From Sporosarcina sp. FSL K6-1508 (GTDB lineage: Bacteria; Bacillota; Bacilli; Bacillales_A; Planococcaceae): a stretch of DNA of 64,000 bases. The translations under genes and the position numbers were made by a program. Under the pieces are notes generated by a model. The model worked only from the letters and a program-made list of their open reading frames with translations. It was not told the DNA's origin and did not search any database. Location: NCBI RefSeq assembly GCF_038007465.1, contig NZ_JBBOXF010000002.1, forward strand, positions 1 through 64,000. The letters run 5' to 3'. Below, piece after piece: positions 62,852 through 64,000 of this stretch. The first letter of the stretch is position 1; each line of letters starts with the position of its first letter.

Positions 62852-63151
62852 TTGGAAATGAAACAAATTAAAAAAGCATTACTACAAGAGAAAATACGCA
62901 TCACAGAACAAGCGAAAAAACGTATGAAAAAAAGAGGCTATACAAATTCAGATATTATCTCCTGTATATGGGGAGGCGAACTAACGAAGATTCAATTATT
63001 TATGAATAGAGTATGTGTGTTTTTGGAAGGAAAGGACATGGATGGTTTACCAATTATCCTTGTTGTTGGTGAAGATAATTTGGATCCTAATCAACTGGAA
63101 ATTGTTTCTGTCATTCCTCCAATTAATAAGAATTTCAAGTGTGTAATTTAA
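62852..63151 (+). CDS. DUF4258-like small protein
   Basis: 99 residues (TTG at 62852 or ATG at 62858; GGGGGCG upstream). The order helix-strand with RITEQAKKRMKKRGYTNSDIISCI, then strands VCVFLEGKDMDGLPIILVVG, fits the DUF4258 fold, which is related to RelE/BrnT-type mRNA interferases. No antitoxin-like gene follows closely; the next gene is a zinc-finger protein. Toxin activity is a guess. Confidence 0.6.
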   Translation: MEMKQIKKALLQEKIRITEQAKKRMKKRGYTNSDIISCIWGGELTKIQLFMNRVCVFLEGKDMDGLPIILVVGEDNLDPNQLEIVSVIPPINKNFKCVI

Positions 63152-63180
63152 TCTAAAAGTATGGATAAGGGGTGTTGTCG

Positions 63181-64000
63181 TATGATTAATACGTTGAGGA
63201 GAACAAAGATGAAAGGGTGGTACGAATACTACAGAGAGACATGTCCTATTTGTAGTAAGAGTAGTGGTTGCATGATTAATGAAAAAGGCGATACTGTTGC
63301 TTGCATTCGTGTAGAGAGTAATATTGTTTTTTCTCATAATTTCCAGTCATGGATACACCGACTGGTAGAGAAGAGGGACCTTGATACCAAGGGTTTGGGC
63401 GATGCTGTAAAAACTAACAAAAAGGTTTCCTCCACGATTCTAGATTCTGTATATTGTATGTTAATACAAAGTACTGATATAAGTGAATCTCATTATCTAC
63501 ATTTGTCAGATACTAAACGAGGTATGACGGCACATGAAATACAAATTCGTGGTTATCGTTCATTTCCAAAAAAACCTTGGGAAACAGTAAATGACATTTC
63601 AAAACGGACCGGCTATAAGAAGTTTCCTGGTGTCCCTGGATTCTATCGAAACCAATATGGTTGGACCATTGCTGGTATGGAAGGAGTAATGATTCCATAT
63701 CGTAACCATTACAATCAAATTGTGGGGTTCCAAATTCGGGTCGATCATCCAAGAAATGATGTTGAAATTAATACAGGGAAAATTGAATATTTGAAAGCAA
63801 GAGTTGTAAAGCAGCCTGGACTTGTCCAAGCTTATGTTGATGGTGAAATGGTTTGGGAAAAAGAAATGAAAGTTAGACAAACCGAAAATGTTATATCAGG
63901 TAAAGATACCGGTACTGTGAAATTGGTAAAAGGTCAACGTTACTTCTGGCTATCCTCCGCCACTAAAGAAGACGGGACAGGTGCAGGTGATCCGGCTCCA
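63181..64000 (+). CDS. Zinc-finger primase/DUF3854-like protein, cut by window end
   Basis: Open from ATG 63181 (AAGGGGTG upstream) to the last base; at least 273 residues. An N-terminal zinc knuckle CPICSKSSGC...C (about 21-41) resembles the CHC2-type finger of primases. Later YGWTIAGMEGVMIPYRNHYNQIVGFQIRVD is like the region before the TOPRIM-like DUF3854 domain of plasmid and phage primase-helicases, which would follow beyond the window. A role in starting plasmid DNA synthesis is likely. A second possible ATG is at 63208. Confidence 0.65.

Overview
The window reads as a piece of a large, low-GC plasmid from a Firmicute of the Bacillales type. The reasons are strong AGGAGG ribosome binding sites with frequent TTG/GTG starts, sigma-A type promoters, a type III (TubZ) partition locus, a replication-initiator-like gene, a plasmid-borne beta clamp and coupling-protein genes. 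I cannot name a genus from the sequence. No rRNA, tRNA or CRISPR array was seen.

Layout. (1) 1-1550: end of an IS21-like element whose istA is frameshifted. (2) 1.9-13.9 kb, minus strand: a tightly packed 12-gene biosynthetic operon read from a good promoter at 13937-13965. It encodes glucose-6-phosphate dehydrogenase, an MFS transporter, two ATP-grasp ligases, a cupin, a sugar-phosphate cyclase of the 2-epi-5-epi-valiolone synthase type, a ROK kinase, a class III aminotransferase, a left-handed beta-helix acyltransferase, a Gfo/Idh oxidoreductase, a TIM-barrel isomerase and an HD hydrolase. The set predicts an amino-C7-cyclitol joined to amino acids. (3) 14-16.4 kb: a scrap zone with pieces of an amidohydrolase, hemE and an IS30 element. 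(4) 16.5-44 kb, minus strand: a cell-surface and secretion region. It holds a giant Ig-like repeat protein whose C-terminus is a transposase, then a hybrid machine made of Tad/Flp-pilus parts (TadA, a TadB-TadC fusion, CpaB, several CpaE/MinD-like proteins, pilin-like proteins) and conjugation parts (one intact and one catalytically dead VirD4/TraG-like protein, a third fragment, a VirB4-like protein, two replication-relaxation family proteins), plus an S1-domain RNA-binding protein. (5) 44-54.9 kb, plus strand: tubR-tubZ-tubY-like partition genes with two repeat arrays, a putative rep gene, a degenerate tyrosine recombinase and three genes of unknown role. (6) 54.9-60.7 kb, minus strand: a Rad52/DdrA-like annealing protein, DnaN, two unknown proteins, then an E2-like, a ubiquitin-like/JAB fusion and an E1/ThiF-like protein. 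The last three match the PRTRC cassette in order and motifs. (7) 61-64 kb, plus strand: another CpaE-like protein, a DUF4258-like protein and the start of a zinc-finger primase-like protein that runs off the window.

The points most worth following are the PRTRC-like ubiquitin cassette with fused Ub-JAB beside replication genes, the cyclitol operon, the Tad/T4SS hybrid, and a set of structured leaders. The leaders include a 37-nt element present twice, whose only two differences are a compensating base pair, and a second bulged hairpin that also covaries and sits before dnaN and the JAB gene. Several operons have a nested-hairpin intrinsic terminator placed in the 5' leader, just before the ribosome binding site, which suggests a plasmid-wide attenuation or antitermination control.
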